A DNA stretch of 64,000 nucleotides from Alnus glutinosa. Taxonomy: Eukaryota; Streptophyta; Magnoliopsida; Fagales; Betulaceae. The position numbers and the translations under genes are program-made. This document shows positions 36,874-48,254 of this stretch, piece by piece (the stretch's first letter is position 1; every line of letters begins with the position of its first letter). Under the pieces are notes generated by a model that worked only from the letters and a program-made list of their open reading frames with translations, had not been told where the DNA came from and did no database searches. Location: positions 13,502,654 to 13,566,653 of the forward strand of contig NC_084886.1 in NCBI RefSeq assembly GCF_958979055.1, written 5' to 3'.

Positions 36874-37296
36874 TGTTAGAAATAATCAACATATTACTTA
36901 ATCTAACATGCGCAGCGGAAAACGAATAAAACAGGATTCAGGCTTACCTCTAGCCATATTTGCTCAAGCGTCTCCACGATCCATCTGAAGAACAAGAAAA
37001 TGTTATTTGAGGGATCTTCTAACCTATGCCTATGACTATATTGCCGTACTGATGGTGTACACAGGCTGTTTATTTATAGGCTAGGTCAGGGACCCTCAAA
37101 TATGGTAAGTACCGTATTGTTCCTCCCATCAAGGAAACAATATTATTAATTGATTTTAAATCAATTAATCGATTCCATTACGGTAATCTAAATTAATTAA
37201 ATTACCTAACCGTAATACTGTATATTATATTTATAATAAATATAATAAACACTGTATATGTGGCATATAGGCCATATATAGAGACAATATCTAACA
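36874..37296 (-). repeat. Copia 5' LTR
   Basis: 423 bp, same length as the other LTR and about 99 percent alike by eye. It is the 5' copy because the primer-binding site abuts it on the minus strand. Confidence 0.93.
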
Positions 37297-37639
37297 ATTG
37301 ACGCATATTATAGGCGTAAGTCACACATTAAACCTAAGTAAACCTAACTCATCAATGTAAACCTGATCATTAAGAAGATGATTTCAGAATATTTACAATA
37401 TTTAAGGAACTAGTTGATAAAAGAGAAAATTAAAATGACAAAACCTTTTTGTTTTATTGATAACATTAAATCCTCATGAATTAATGTATTTAGTACCCAT
37501 TGGGTTTCTAAAGTCAACAAGAGGGTGAGAGTTTTGGAACTAAATTTAGAGTTTTTAAATTTTAGGGTGAGTTTTCTAAGGGCATGTTTGGGTAACGAAT
37601 GTTTTTTAATTATATTTTATTATTTTTCAAAAGCATGTT

Positions 37640-37682
<43 letters not shown>

Positions 37683-38372
37683 AAAATTCTATGTAAGCTT
37701 TATCAAATTTTCTTTTTTCAATTTTGTTTCAAATTCTTTAAACCATCTAAAAAAAAATTTATAACTATTTTTAGTTAGAGTTCGGACTTGCATTAATAAA
37801 AGTGCAAGAGCAGTAATATAAGTTATATCCTGTAAATCTTTACTTAAATTAATAATTTAGAAGGGGAAAAAAAAAGGTTAATAAAAAATTCTACCGGGAT
37901 TAGAAGAAAAAAATGGAAAGAAAATAAAAAGTAAAAAACATTTTTATACAACGCAAACAATATGGAGACAAATAGGGAGAAAAAAAAAAGTGAATATCCT
38001 ATAAATGAAAGAAATTAAGTAAAACAATTTCTATTATAGGGGCACGAAGGATCACGAACGATCGATTAAGATCTTTGCAATATCTAATCCGGGCGTTTAT
38101 TTGAAATGAATAGTCCAAAACATGATAACATATAAAAGAGAAAATGAGTGTCATGCAAGCCATGGAAGGGACTATTCGAAGCGGCCGAATCATCTCTTTT
38201 GATCACTTTCAAAATGGCTATTAATTAAGGTAGGGTTAAATCACCCTGATATACCGTGACTTGGACGCCACCCATTTTTTCTCTAATTATGTTTTGTCAA
38301 ATTCTAAGGTATTGAATCCCGTGCATGCATTCGGTATAAGGGTTGCCGGCAAATATATATGAGCACTGCTAT

Positions 38373-38417
38373 GCTGAAGCAAAATTTCCGGAATTCTTCC
38401 GGAAATTTTGCTTCAGC
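38373..38417. repeat. Perfect 21-bp inverted repeat with 3-base loop
   Basis: Left arm 38,373-38,393 (gctgaagcaaaatttccgg then aa), spacer ttc, right arm 38,397-38,417 exactly complementary. It sits just left of a (TA)n run (38,430-38,470) within the hAT-like element. Probably the collapsed ends of a small foldback element. Confidence 0.9.
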
Positions 38418-38427
38418 CAAGTATTAC

Positions 38428-38429
<2 letters not shown>

Positions 38430-38470
<41 letters not shown>
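38430..38470. repeat. (TA)n microsatellite
   Basis: About 20 TA units. Confidence 0.95.
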
Positions 38471-38472
<2 letters not shown>

Positions 38473-38664
38473 ATGGAGCAAAAGTAACTGAAATTAATCT
38501 CACGGTTTACTTGTGAATATGATCTGAAAAAAAAAAAAAAAGAAAAAGAAAGAAAAAGAAGAAGAAGATATTAATGAGCCCTATCTCTACAGATCGAGGG
38601 ATACCAGACAATTGCAAACATCGATGGTAAGTACCCCCCACCCCCATACGTGGGTTCACCCCTG

Positions 38665-39841
38665 GTTATTGTAAATAAAATATTCTATTATATAAATTTT
38701 TTAAATGACGTGTTAAGATATGCGACATCATTAACACTGATAAATACAACATTAAATCCTTACTATGACTAAAATGGAGAGGATTTGATTATCCTATGTT
38801 ATTATTTTTACTTATGAGAAAAATTAAATTTAGTAGTTAAATTTTGACCCGATTTTAATCTAGTCCCTAAATTTTTAATTTTGACAATTACGTATTTAAG
38901 TTTTCCTTTAGTTTTAAATAAGTTTCTTCATCAATTAATTAACGGTATGCCATATCAGGCAAATCAATTAATGTCACGTGCTTCTTGTTCAAAACTTCAT
39001 GTGCCAATTGTACGTGGCAAGTGGCACATTTATTTTAAATTGCTAATATACCCTAAATTAAAAATTATAACAATGAAAATCAACCTAGGATGAGGTGACA
39101 ATAAAAATCAATATTTGAATTAACAATGACTTTGTCAAGAAGAATCAATTATTGATTTTCATTGTTACATCATCTAAATTGTATGATAATAATATTATAA
39201 TCTACTAAATATCATTTCTCTTTGGGTATTCATAATCATAACAATAGGATTTAAACTCACCTTATTCCAAACTATATGTTACTGCAAACTCAAAACAAAT
39301 GTAGTGAATCATCACAGATTCAAAAACCCACTTAAAGCACTTACAATGTCATCTTCATAATTTATCCAAATCTAACTTTAAAAATTATTTTTTATTGATT
39401 TAGATAGTCACTTTTTAAAACTATTAAAAAACAGAGTCTTTAAATGTTTATACTTTAAATAAATATTATATTTTAATCACAAAAGTAATTGTCTTGAATA
39501 CATTTGTGGTGCGGGTGCCCAAAAAAAGAGAGAAGAGGTTCGCGAGGATTGCAAAAAAGTAGTATTAAAATAATTATAATTTTTTTTTTTTGGCTCTTTA
39601 AATGTAAAGAAAAAATGATAAACGTTAAGTTTAACATTTGCTAAAGAGTTTGTTATATGGGGAATTGTATAAATTTTGTTAATTTTTTTTTTTAAAAATA
39701 AAATTAAATATAAAGAGGCCATTGTGACTGCTCTTTAACCTGTCAAGAAGAAACCAAATCGGAAGGGCAATAGATTTGGTAAATTTGGGCATAAATCAGA
39801 ATTTTGTTGGCAAAAGATGAAGTAGCTAATAAGAGTAAAAT

Positions 39842-39884
<43 letters not shown>

Positions 39885-40690
39885 TTAAATAATTAAAAAA
39901 AGGGCAAGTGACAGAGTCATTCTGATAGGAGTAAAAAATTGGGATTCACCATCATACTCTGTGTCCTCTGGTGGTCAGCGTGCCCCTAGCTGTCTTTATG
40001 CACCGGCACGTGGTGTTCAGCACCCGACAACAGCCTTCCCCCCTCGTCGGCTAGCGGTGGTTTTAGGCGGATCCGGTATTCTCCTGTTGGCGGCTCCCCT
40101 CCCCTCTCCTCTCCTAACCAAACCTCTGATGTTGGTTTTATTTATTTATTTTTTTTTTCAGTTGCAGTTTTCCGACCATCTTATGTGTCGTTGGCGTGGT
40201 GTTTTTTTTTTTTTTTTTTTGTGCGATCTTCTTCACATGCTTTGTTGATGCCAGATTTATTGTCGAATGTTTTTTCTTTGGTTAGATCCGTAGGCTGCCT
40301 CTTTGATGCATGGATATTATTGGATTTTTTTTGCTTTTTAGCGTAGATCAGCCCTCTTTTAATTTTAGTAGTGGTGCATTTTTGTTAAAAGTGGCTTCCA
40401 ATGTATATGTTCTTGTAATCTTTAGGTGTTTTTAAGTAGTTTGCTCCTAAATTCGAAATTAGTTCTGATTTTGTATTTAGGGAGTCTTTGCACACCTTAA
40501 TTGCTTTAATTGGACCTTTGGGTCCCCTTTTTAATGAATGCAGGTACTCTTTGTTAATAAAAAATAATAAATAAAAAAAATGGGGATTCGAATATGCTTA
40601 GTAAAAAGTAAGAGCTGAGATGAGATTCAATGAGGGACGAAATTGGGATTTTAGGTGTTGGGACAAAATAAAATGAATATATATATATAT
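38665..40690. repeat. Upstream part of the TMK tandem unit, copy B (distal)
   Basis: Colinear with 22,097-24,145, including the non-LTR remnant (39,940-40,560 against 23,385-24,005). The match ends near the TA run at about 40,678. This part was separated from TMK-B by the hAT-like insertion. No gene. Confidence 0.85.
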
Positions 40691-40769
40691 AATAAAATTA
40701 GTTTTAAACTCTTAAATAACTGCGGCATTAAAAAGTTTGACAGAGAAAAAAGTTTTAGAGAGAGAGAGA

Positions 40770-42070
40770 GAGAGTTAAAGGGGCTGGTTTTTTGTCTAGG
40801 AGGCTCCACGCCTCCCTCCTCCTGATAGTGAGTTTCCTCCAAGTCCTCTAAGGCTTTGGAGGTTTTTTGTTCCTTCTTGGAATGACTTAGTGGAGGTTAG
40901 GTATCCCCCAATCATTAGGGCTACGGTGTTTTTGTTCCTCTTGGGTTAAATCCAGTGGTGGTTGTTGTTTCCTAACAAAAGACTTCACGGGACGAATGTG
41001 TTGGGGAGTAGCTTTCTGGTGTGTCTTAGGCAAAGTTTCTGACAGTGCTCTTTTGGTTTTGTTTCGTTGAAGTCAGATATACAAACTTCGGTTAGGTCTT
41101 TCAAGACACACGCCTCTCCACGATGGTCGTTGGCTTCTTCTGGTCCAACAACCCCTAGCCACGGCCGTATTGGCCTCTCCTGTTCGGCGAGTGGCCAGCA
41201 CGTGCTAGGGAGGTCACTCCTTGGACCGGCGCGTAAAGGTCACAGCCTGTCTTCCAGAACGTGGATGGTGGTTATTTGGTGGTTCTAGCGGTCGGCTGCT
41301 ACAGAGGATGGTCCCCGATAGTGGTCGTGTTCTACACGCGCTGTTGCCAGTGGTGGCATTTCTCGACGCCAGTTCCGTTTTGGTTTCTGTTTTTGGGGAG
41401 TAGCTTTTTGGTGTGTCTTAGGCAAAGTTTCTGACAGTGCTCTTTTGGTTTTGTTTCGTTGAAGTCAGATATACAAACTTCGGCTAGGTCTATCAAGACA
41501 CACGCCTCTCCACGATGGTTGTTGGCTTCTTCTGGTCCAGCAACCCCTAGCCATGGCCGTATTGGCCTTTCTTGTTCGGCGAGTGGCCAACACATGCCAG
41601 GGAGGTCACTCCTTGGACCGGCGCGTAAAGGTCACAGCCTGTCTTCCAGAACGTGGATGGTGGTTATTTGGTGGTTCTAGCGGTCGGCTGCTACAGAGGA
41701 TGGTCCCCGATAGTGGCCGTGTTCTACACGCGCTGTTGCCAGTGATGGCATTTCTCGACGCCAGTTCCGTTTTGGTTTCTGTTTTTGGGTTTTTTTGTTT
41801 TTATTTTATCTGTTCACAATCTGCCTTTGTGATGCTCAAATATTACAAGACTGTTTATTGGCATAGGTGCTAGATCTGCCATCTTTTATTTGTTGATTGT
41901 GCTTAAATGTAAACAGTGGCTTAATGTTGTTCATGTAATATTTGTGTTTCGTTTAGGTTATTGTTTTAAGTTATATTTATCTGGCTTAGAGTGTAGGGAG
42001 TTTTGTACCTTTATTCTTTGTAATTTGCCATTGGTAATATATGATAGCATATACTATTTGTTAAAAAAAT
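40770..42070 (+). mobile_element. LINE-like element, no coding domain
   Basis: Starts after a GA run with a palindromic cctccacgcctccctcc-type head and ends in ggtaatatatgatagcatat plus an A-rich tail at about 42,063. It resembles the 2.8-4.8 kb remnant in layout. It carries a 392-bp tandem duplication (41,003-41,786). Plus-strand frames in the duplicated part are not recognisable proteins. Confidence 0.45.
41003..41786. repeat. 392-bp tandem duplication
   Basis: Copies 41,003-41,394 and 41,395-41,786 both begin ggggagtagctt. They differ at roughly a dozen bases, so the duplication is fairly recent. Both lie inside the LINE-like stretch. Confidence 0.9.
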
Positions 42071-42267
42071 AAATAATAACTGCTGCATTCTAAACTCTTA
42101 AATAAATGCATAGGTGCTGTATTTTTTTGGCCACCTAAACCAAAATCTCACATTTATCAAATTTTCTTTAAACCAAACCTTATCATATTTTTAGTGAAGC
42201 AGATGTTTGATGAATTTTATATTGACGTCGTTTAAGGGGTGGGGAACGCCTTCTTCCTCTAAAAAAT

Positions 42268-43334
42268 TAGCAAAACCCATTAAATCGCAGACCTGAAACT
42301 CATAAGAAAAACTCAATTTTGTAACACAAAAATATCAAAACTTTTTAATGGGTGTCAATGAGAATAGAGAATAGAAACATGGGTATTGATCTATACAGGG
42401 GTAGAAGGAGGGGGTCGAGAGGGGTCAAATGCCCTCCTTCACCTCCCAAAAATCCCCATTACTTTTGGTAAAAAAAATTTTGGATGCCTTAGGTTGCCCA
42501 CCCTCAATCATTCGTCAGTGAACAAATCTTTTCCAAGAGAAGCGGGATTTACAACTGATTGACATGATTTCTTTATATTCTGTCGTTTGGATAATTAGGT
42601 TAGAGTCCAAACCAATATTGAAGAAGACAAGGTTGAAGAAGAAGTCTTATTTTGATTGACAAAACGGACCGTATAATCTTATTTTTGTATACCAAAATGA
42701 GCCGTTTTATTAATGTTGAGAGATGCTAGCTTGTTTAACCGTTGAAGGCTTTAGCGTAGGAAAAAAGAAAACATTTTAAGGCTTGAAGCTAAACGCGACA
42801 GATCAAGATGTCCTCAATTTTTTTAAATATTTGAGATTCTCAAATTGTTAAATCTTAGCTATACTTTACTTGTAACAGTTCACAATGCGCCAACTGTCCA
42901 CATGAAATAAATGCTAAAACATTTATTGATACCACTTTTTGTTGATAACATTTATTTTATGTGGACAGCTGATATATTGTGAACCGTTAAATATAAAGCA
43001 TAGCTAGAATTTAACAGTTTAAAAATCTCACATGTTTAAGAAATTTGTGAAAATGTCAAACGCGACACCTGCGAGCCATTTTGACAAAAGTCAAAAACTC
43101 TGAAAGCATGAAATAAACGACGACTTTTCTTCATATTTGTTGATAAAAGATACAAACGGCACACACAAGAAGGCTTGCATCTTGACTTGTGTTTTTCTTT
43201 TCCTCGTTCAAGGACAACGCGGGAATGAGGATAAGTTTTGACACCCATTAAAAAGTTATGATATTTTTGTGCTGAAAAATGAAAATTGAGTTTTTCTTAT
43301 GGGTTTCAAATCTGAAATTTAATGGGTTTTGCCT
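42268..43334. mobile_element. TIR element with about 90-bp inverted ends
   Basis: Left end 42,270-42,357 (agcaaaacccattaaat through ggtgtcaa) and right end 43,238-43,332 are inverted copies with about 85-90 percent match by eye. No transposase is present. TIR length suggests a MULE-type MITE; a target duplication was not resolved. It contains a nested foldback at 42,832-43,031. Confidence 0.65.
42832..43031. mobile_element. Foldback MITE of about 200 bp
   Basis: The two halves pair over most of their length: gttcacaat...ctgtccacatgaaataaatg on the left against its complement around 42,946-42,985 on the right, with outer parts ttagctatactttac and gtataaagcatagcta-like also pairing. A long hairpin transcript would form if it were read through. 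Confidence 0.75.
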
Positions 43335-43776
43335 TTAGATGTTTTTCTTTGTTCAGTGAGATGTAGGAGTGAGTGCTAATTTTATGGTGGGTTCTTTTTA
43401 TTTTTGTGTATTTTGACTTCTGATAGATGAGATCCAATTGGATCATATATGAGGGATTGGGAAATCAGGTGGGCAAGACAAGAGCATGCTTAATCTGGGT
43501 CATAAATAAAATCCATCAAACGTCTGCTTCACTTAAAAAAAAAAACGGCTACGTTTGATTTAAATAAAATTTGGTTAAATCTGACCCTTCATTTTTTTTT
43601 TTTTACAAGAAACGTGATGTTTATGTAGCCCCCCCCCCCTGCCCCCCGGCAGAACGAGGGTCCGTTGTAGTTATAAATACAACTTCATGTTCATATCCCA
43701 AGCACGGATCCGGCTTCAGTGCTGTAGTTTTAAACTACAGCACATCTGCCATAGAAAAATGGAGCGCCAGATCTAT

Positions 43777-44109
43777 TTAAACAAAACTAATCGTTTCACT
43801 TAAGTGAAACAAAACTGATGCTAATGTGCAAGAAACGTCCGTTTGAAGAAGTTCCACTCCTTTGAGTTTGCGTCTTGACTTTGGTGAGAGGAAGGCAAAA
43901 ATGGAGGCATCGGACGAACATCCCTGCGTACCCACAAATCTAAAGCTGCCAGGTTTTGTGCCATGTTTCCTTTCACAGTACCGCCTTTGTTTCTTCGATG
44001 GGTCTGTCGACAAAGATGAATGAGAAGAAACATCTCTACAATTAGAATAGCTTGTCTTTTTGGAAACCAAATTGCTTGGACTGGCGGCGACTGCAATCCA
44101 AGAGGCCAT
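43777..44109 (-). other. Unassigned 110-codon frame inside the MULE
   Basis: Starts MASWIAVAAS and is Ser/Lys/Arg-rich. Its last codons run into the left TIR. I do not recognise a family. On the other strand the same DNA reads an exon-like AIQEAIRSVLRGELQRQH ending before gtaagc at about 44,168. Either strand may be captured host sequence, or neither. Confidence 0.25.
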
Positions 44110-44689
44110 ACGCTCAGTCCTTAGAGGAGAGCTTCAGCGTCAGCATTCTATTGTGGTGGAATTTGTTGTAAGCTTTAGATTGTTGCTTTTTATTTTTCTT
44201 TGAGGGTTTGTTTGGTTGCGGAGAAAATGTAGGAAAATATGGGGGAGAAAAAAGGTTTGCAGTTTAATTTCCATGAGTTTTTTTTAAGCTTCTTTGAAAT
44301 TGTGAATGGGAAATGGGTCTAGATGGAGTGAGAGCTTGTTTCTGGGTATGAGCTAGAGTGAGGAATTATCAATGAGGGTTATGTGAAATTTGTATTTGTC
44401 AAAGTCAGGCATGCAAGGAATCGTGGTTTCTTGTGAGTTTCCCAAATGGGTTTGAGCTAAAGGGAGGAACTTTTATGTTAGTTTTTGTGCTATTTGATAT
44501 TGGGTATGTGTGATTGGATTCACATTGAGTGCTAGCAGCTGCTGACAAGTTTGACATTGCAAAATAGTTTGATGGGAAAAAGGATGAGTTTGATTTGCTG
44601 CAAATTTCAATTAAGAAGAGAACAATGGTTTTTCATTTTTTTAATTAAATTAAAATCTTATGCTTCCATTGGGTTTCTATAGGAAGGGT

Positions 44690-44812
44690 TCTGCTTTTCC
44701 TGAATTATGTGCTAAAATGATTTATTTCTTCCAAGTTTGTAAGTTTGGTGAGGATAAGCTGGATCCGCCACCATATGCCTATGAATTTGCCATTAAAGGA
44801 CAGGTTCACAAC
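44690..44812 (+). other. Exon-like stretch inside the MULE, unidentified
   Basis: Preceded by ttctatag and followed by cag/gttcac, this plus-strand frame reads FPELCAKMIYFFQVC and FGEDKLDPPPYAYEFAIKGQ. The composition is that of a conserved protein exon with proper splice-site neighbours. I do not know the family. It could be a second captured gene fragment. Confidence 0.35.
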
Positions 44813-44940
44813 CTTTCTTAGATGCATTACTGCTGTACTTCTTCTATGCAATGCTTTTCTTGGGTATTATTTACATAAATATTTTTTTTTTTTGTTCTTC
44901 CCTTGAGGTGGTGGTGTTGGATTTTGCAAGACAGACAAAG

Positions 44941-45128
44941 AGTAATGGATATACTAGTTGCTGCTTCAGCATGAAATATTCATGATGAAGAATCTATTCA
45001 CCATCATTATCCTCCACAATCACAAAAAATGGCTCCACATATCCATGAACTTTGTCCTCCCACTGAAAGTCTGGTGTTATTGTCAGCTCAACCCTCAAAA
45101 CAGTGCCAGTAATTGGTTGAACATGTGC
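44941..45128 (-). pseudogene. BRR2 (U5 snRNP helicase) gene fragment
   Basis: The minus strand from 45,128 reads [20 protein letters not shown], then [20 protein letters not shown] and NDGE, a TAG stop at about 44,989-44,991, then ILHHEYFMLKQQLV. This follows the Sec63-domain region of the spliceosomal DExH helicase BRR2 almost word for word. About 60 codons survive, with no flanking helicase motifs, in the middle of a MULE. It is a captured or inserted fragment, not a functional gene. BRR2 normally unwinds U4/U6 during spliceosome activation. Confidence 0.8.
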
Positions 45129-46125
45129 TACTAGGTTAAGTTTGGGGAATTGGTGGATGAATTTATGGAGCTGTATTTGAGTTGTACAAATTTGTTATTG
45201 TGTTAGTCTTGTATATATATAGAACATGCAATGTAATTCAGAATCACTTCAATACAACATAGAACTTTTCTCCCAAACTTCTCTTCTCTTTCTCTCATAT
45301 CGCTAGATTTCTTGCATTTCATTGTTCATTCTGAAATTGATTAGAACCTATTTACAAAATAGTAAGAAGCTTGGTTGCTGATCTAGAAGAGACTAGCAAA
45401 GATTGGGTGAAGAGAGTCATAGCTCATAAGTAGCCTGAGCATGGGAAAATATTAATTTAAAAAATTAGCCTCATATCCGGTTCCATTTGCACACTCAGAA
45501 GTGTATTACCAAAAGAAAGAGCAATACATCATAAGTTCTACCCACAGACATCAAACATTGATCGTTCTTGTAATTCAGATCACAAAAGATCTAACCACTG
45601 CAATCCATTGTGGCAAACATACATGCTACAATCTATTCCAACTGAAGATTGGGGAAGAAATTCCAAGGAGTCGTGTCATGGATGTTCAAACTTGTAAGGA
45701 GACTTGATTTGCTCTCGGTATCCTACAATTAAAATGAAGAGAGAATTAATATAATCATTATCACTAGCATTGTATATGCCTTCATTTAAATGAAGAAAGA
45801 ATGGTACTTGATGTAGTGAGGTAGGGTAAAGACTACAAGGGTCATTAGCACTTGCAAAATGAGGCGTGTACAAATCCTATGTCATATATTACTAATCAAT
45901 AATTGTATGCAAATGATTAGAACTATCTAAAACAAAAAACAAACAAGAAAAATGTGAAAGATTGGTACCTGATCTGAATGACATGATGATAGAAGATTAG
46001 AACTATCAGCTCCATGCATAGATGAAGTTGTACATTGGCCCTATTTCAGTTACACTCTAATCAATAAATGAAGCTTTTATTAAATAAATAATATGTATAA
46101 ATGTGAAAAAAAAAAAGAAAAGTTG

Positions 46126-48254
46126 TCAAACTATTACTTGTAAATACTGATTTGCTTGCGAGGGATGATTGTTGATATTTTTCTTCTTCTTTTTAGCCAC
46201 TTCAAAACAACTTTTGAACCGTTGCTTTCCCTTACAACCTTGCTTCTTTTTTAGGCCTATAGCACTTATGTCTGTCGTCTCATCTAATGGATTTTCTAGA
46301 GAATGATCAACTTGGTAAAGATTGGATTTCCTTCTCACGACATCTTCAATCTTTTTGCTCAACTCAGTATAGTTTTCCAATGCTATCTTGTATCCTTCTT
46401 CATATTCAACTGCTCGACTGATAAGCTTGACATACAAGGGGCACAAGGACTTGTATCGATTTGTGACTTTTAAATTGGTGTCTATTATTATTTCATGTCC
46501 ATTGAAGTCTTGCACAATCTCATTCCTTGCATTTTTTGTCTATCTCTTAAGAATGTAATTCTTAGGAAGTACCTTGATGATCACAACATCAAGAATTTTT
46601 AAAGTATGACCACATAAAATTCCACATCTTTCAAACTTTCTGCAACTACATGAAACATTGTTTTCTAAAGAGTTCCAAATGACTGTATAATCTTTAGGCT
46701 TACCATATATTGTTACTATATATTCATGAGAAGAGTTTCTTTCGATATGCTTCTTGACAAAAGCTCCTTGGAACTCTTCATATTGCTTTTGAAACTTCAA
46801 GAATGGTTGAGACGTATAAATCTATGCTGCTTGTATCAACATAGGTGACTTCATCTTAATTTTTGGTAACTTTTGCCTTAAATTATACTCTGCCAACAAT
46901 TCCTTGTAGTGCTTATCATTAAGTAATCTTTCAAAATGTGTGAAGAACTTTACAATATCATAATCTGATTGTAAATAATCATTCAAGTCAGCATTCAAAC
47001 TTTCACTCAATTGTGTCGAAGTTATTCCTGCAGAAAAAGACATCTTAACATATGCCTTAGCCCATTTATCTTTCACTTCAAATAAACGTTGTAGCCAAGA
47101 ATTATCATATACATTGTGCTTATGAAGTATATCATTCCAAGCACTAAGAAACTCCTCTTCCTCTTCCCAAACTTTAAAACATGCATTGAGATCACTTCTA
47201 AACCCATTCTCACCTCTTAATAAATGACCAACATGTTTCAAAGCATTTTGCATTAAATGCCACGTACACAATTGATGGTAAGTATCAGGCATCACTAATG
47301 AGATAGCTTTTGCCATTGCTGGATCTTGATCAGTAAAGATTGTATTTGGCTTCTTCCCCAACATCACCTCAAAGAAAGTTTCAAACAACCATTGGAAGGA
47401 CTCTATAGTTTCATCGTATAGAAGTGCAGCCCCAAATATCACAACCTCTCTATGATGATTAAACCCAACAAACATTGCAAGCGGTCGATACTCCTTATTA
47501 GTTCTGTATGTCGCATCAAAAGAAACTATATCACCAAATAACTTATAATCAATAATCATTTGTGGATCTGCCCAAAAAATATTTGTTATCTGTTCTGCAG
47601 CATCCAACACTACTGCAGAATAAAAGGAAGAATTCTCTCGCTTTGCTTTTGAAAGTATCTAAGTAAACTCCCAGCTTCACCATATTTCAGCTCTCGTTGT
47701 CGTTTGTTGTGAAGGTAGTTCTTTTGATCTTGCTTAGTGTAACCAAGAACATCTTTCCCACTGGCTTGCCTGCCCATGAACTCATATGAATCTTTTAATT
47801 TTATACCACTAGCCTCAGCCAAATCAATTTCTAATTCTTGTGCTTTTGAGATCTTTTGTTGTGATGGCATCATGTGAGCGCATTGTGGAACATGAAGAGC
47901 ATGATTATGACTGAGCTCAAGACTATGTACATAATATTTCCCCTTTTTTTTATCAACTCGAATTTTCATGTGCGCTTGGCAACCTGTTCTTGTTTCAGCT
48001 CGGTCATATGTTTTTTGACCATCTCTCTCCCATTCGTGTCGAAATCCCTCTTTACAATATACAAATTTTCTTGAAGTCACTACGCCATCTACCTTTCTTT
48101 TATTACCTCAGTCTTTACGAATACTAAATCCATAATTTCGTCCATACTCATTATAGAAGTCGTACGCTTCTTTTTCAGAACCAAACTCAGTGCCAAGCTT
48201 TGGAGTATAATCAATAACCACATTTTGATCATTGTTCTTGTTCGTCTCCTCCAT
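46126..48254 (-). pseudogene. FAR1/FRS-like MULE transposase, broken
   Basis: Runs from the ATG at 48,254 (MEETNKNNDQ). Domains in order: FAR1 DNA-binding region (EAYDFYNEYGRNYGFSIRKD, VYCKEGFRHEW, GCQAHMKIRV, HNHAL), MULE transposase core (VSFDATYRTN, FQWLFETF, TDQDPAMAKAI, CTWHLMQNA) and SWIM zinc finger (CSCRKFERCGILCGH). Four lesions: in-frame TGA at 48,110-48,108, a one-base frame change near 47,620, TAG at 46,824-46,822 and TAG near 46,542 where related proteins have Trp. Acidic catalytic residues of the core are still recognisable. Known: FAR1/FHY3 transcription factors derive from such transposases. Here the surrounding TIRs and 9-bp duplication show it belongs to a transposon, so this is not a domesticated regulator. 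Confidence 0.88.

Larger units (their letters stand above)
30524..37296 (-). mobile_element. Complete Copia LTR retrotransposon with dead coding region
   Basis: Two 423-bp LTRs bounded by TG/CA (30,524-30,946 and 36,874-37,296) flanked by a perfect 5-bp duplication, attga (30,519-30,523 and 37,297-37,301). The minus-strand primer-binding site tggtatcagagcc (36,859-36,871) lies two bases inside the right LTR, so the element reads right to left. The polypurine tract is beside the left LTR. Decayed integrase then reverse transcriptase then RNase H in that order (Copia order) lie at about 33,570-31,750. No long frame survives, yet the LTRs differ at only about four sites. Inserted inside the hAT-like element. 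Confidence 0.92.
29274..38664. mobile_element. hAT-like element, 8-bp target duplication, split by a Copia element
   Basis: The 8 bases gttattgt lie at 29,266-29,273 and 38,665-38,672. TMK-A has the site once and uninterrupted (near 22,097-22,104). Termini are taggggcggaac and, complemented from the right, caggggtgaacccac, consistent with hAT ends. Without the nested Copia (30,524-37,296 plus 5 bp) the element is about 2.6 kb. It has no visible transposase, so it is non-autonomous or decayed. It contains an ATT microsatellite (29,625-29,660), other MITE-like pieces and a perfect 21-bp-arm palindrome at 38,373. A minus-strand frame at 29,828-30,079 is unrecognised. Confidence 0.75.

Noticed and set aside
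46126-48254. A domesticated FAR1/FRS transcription factor
   Set aside because: Four inactivating lesions and flanking TIRs with a 9-bp target duplication show a transposon-borne pseudogene.
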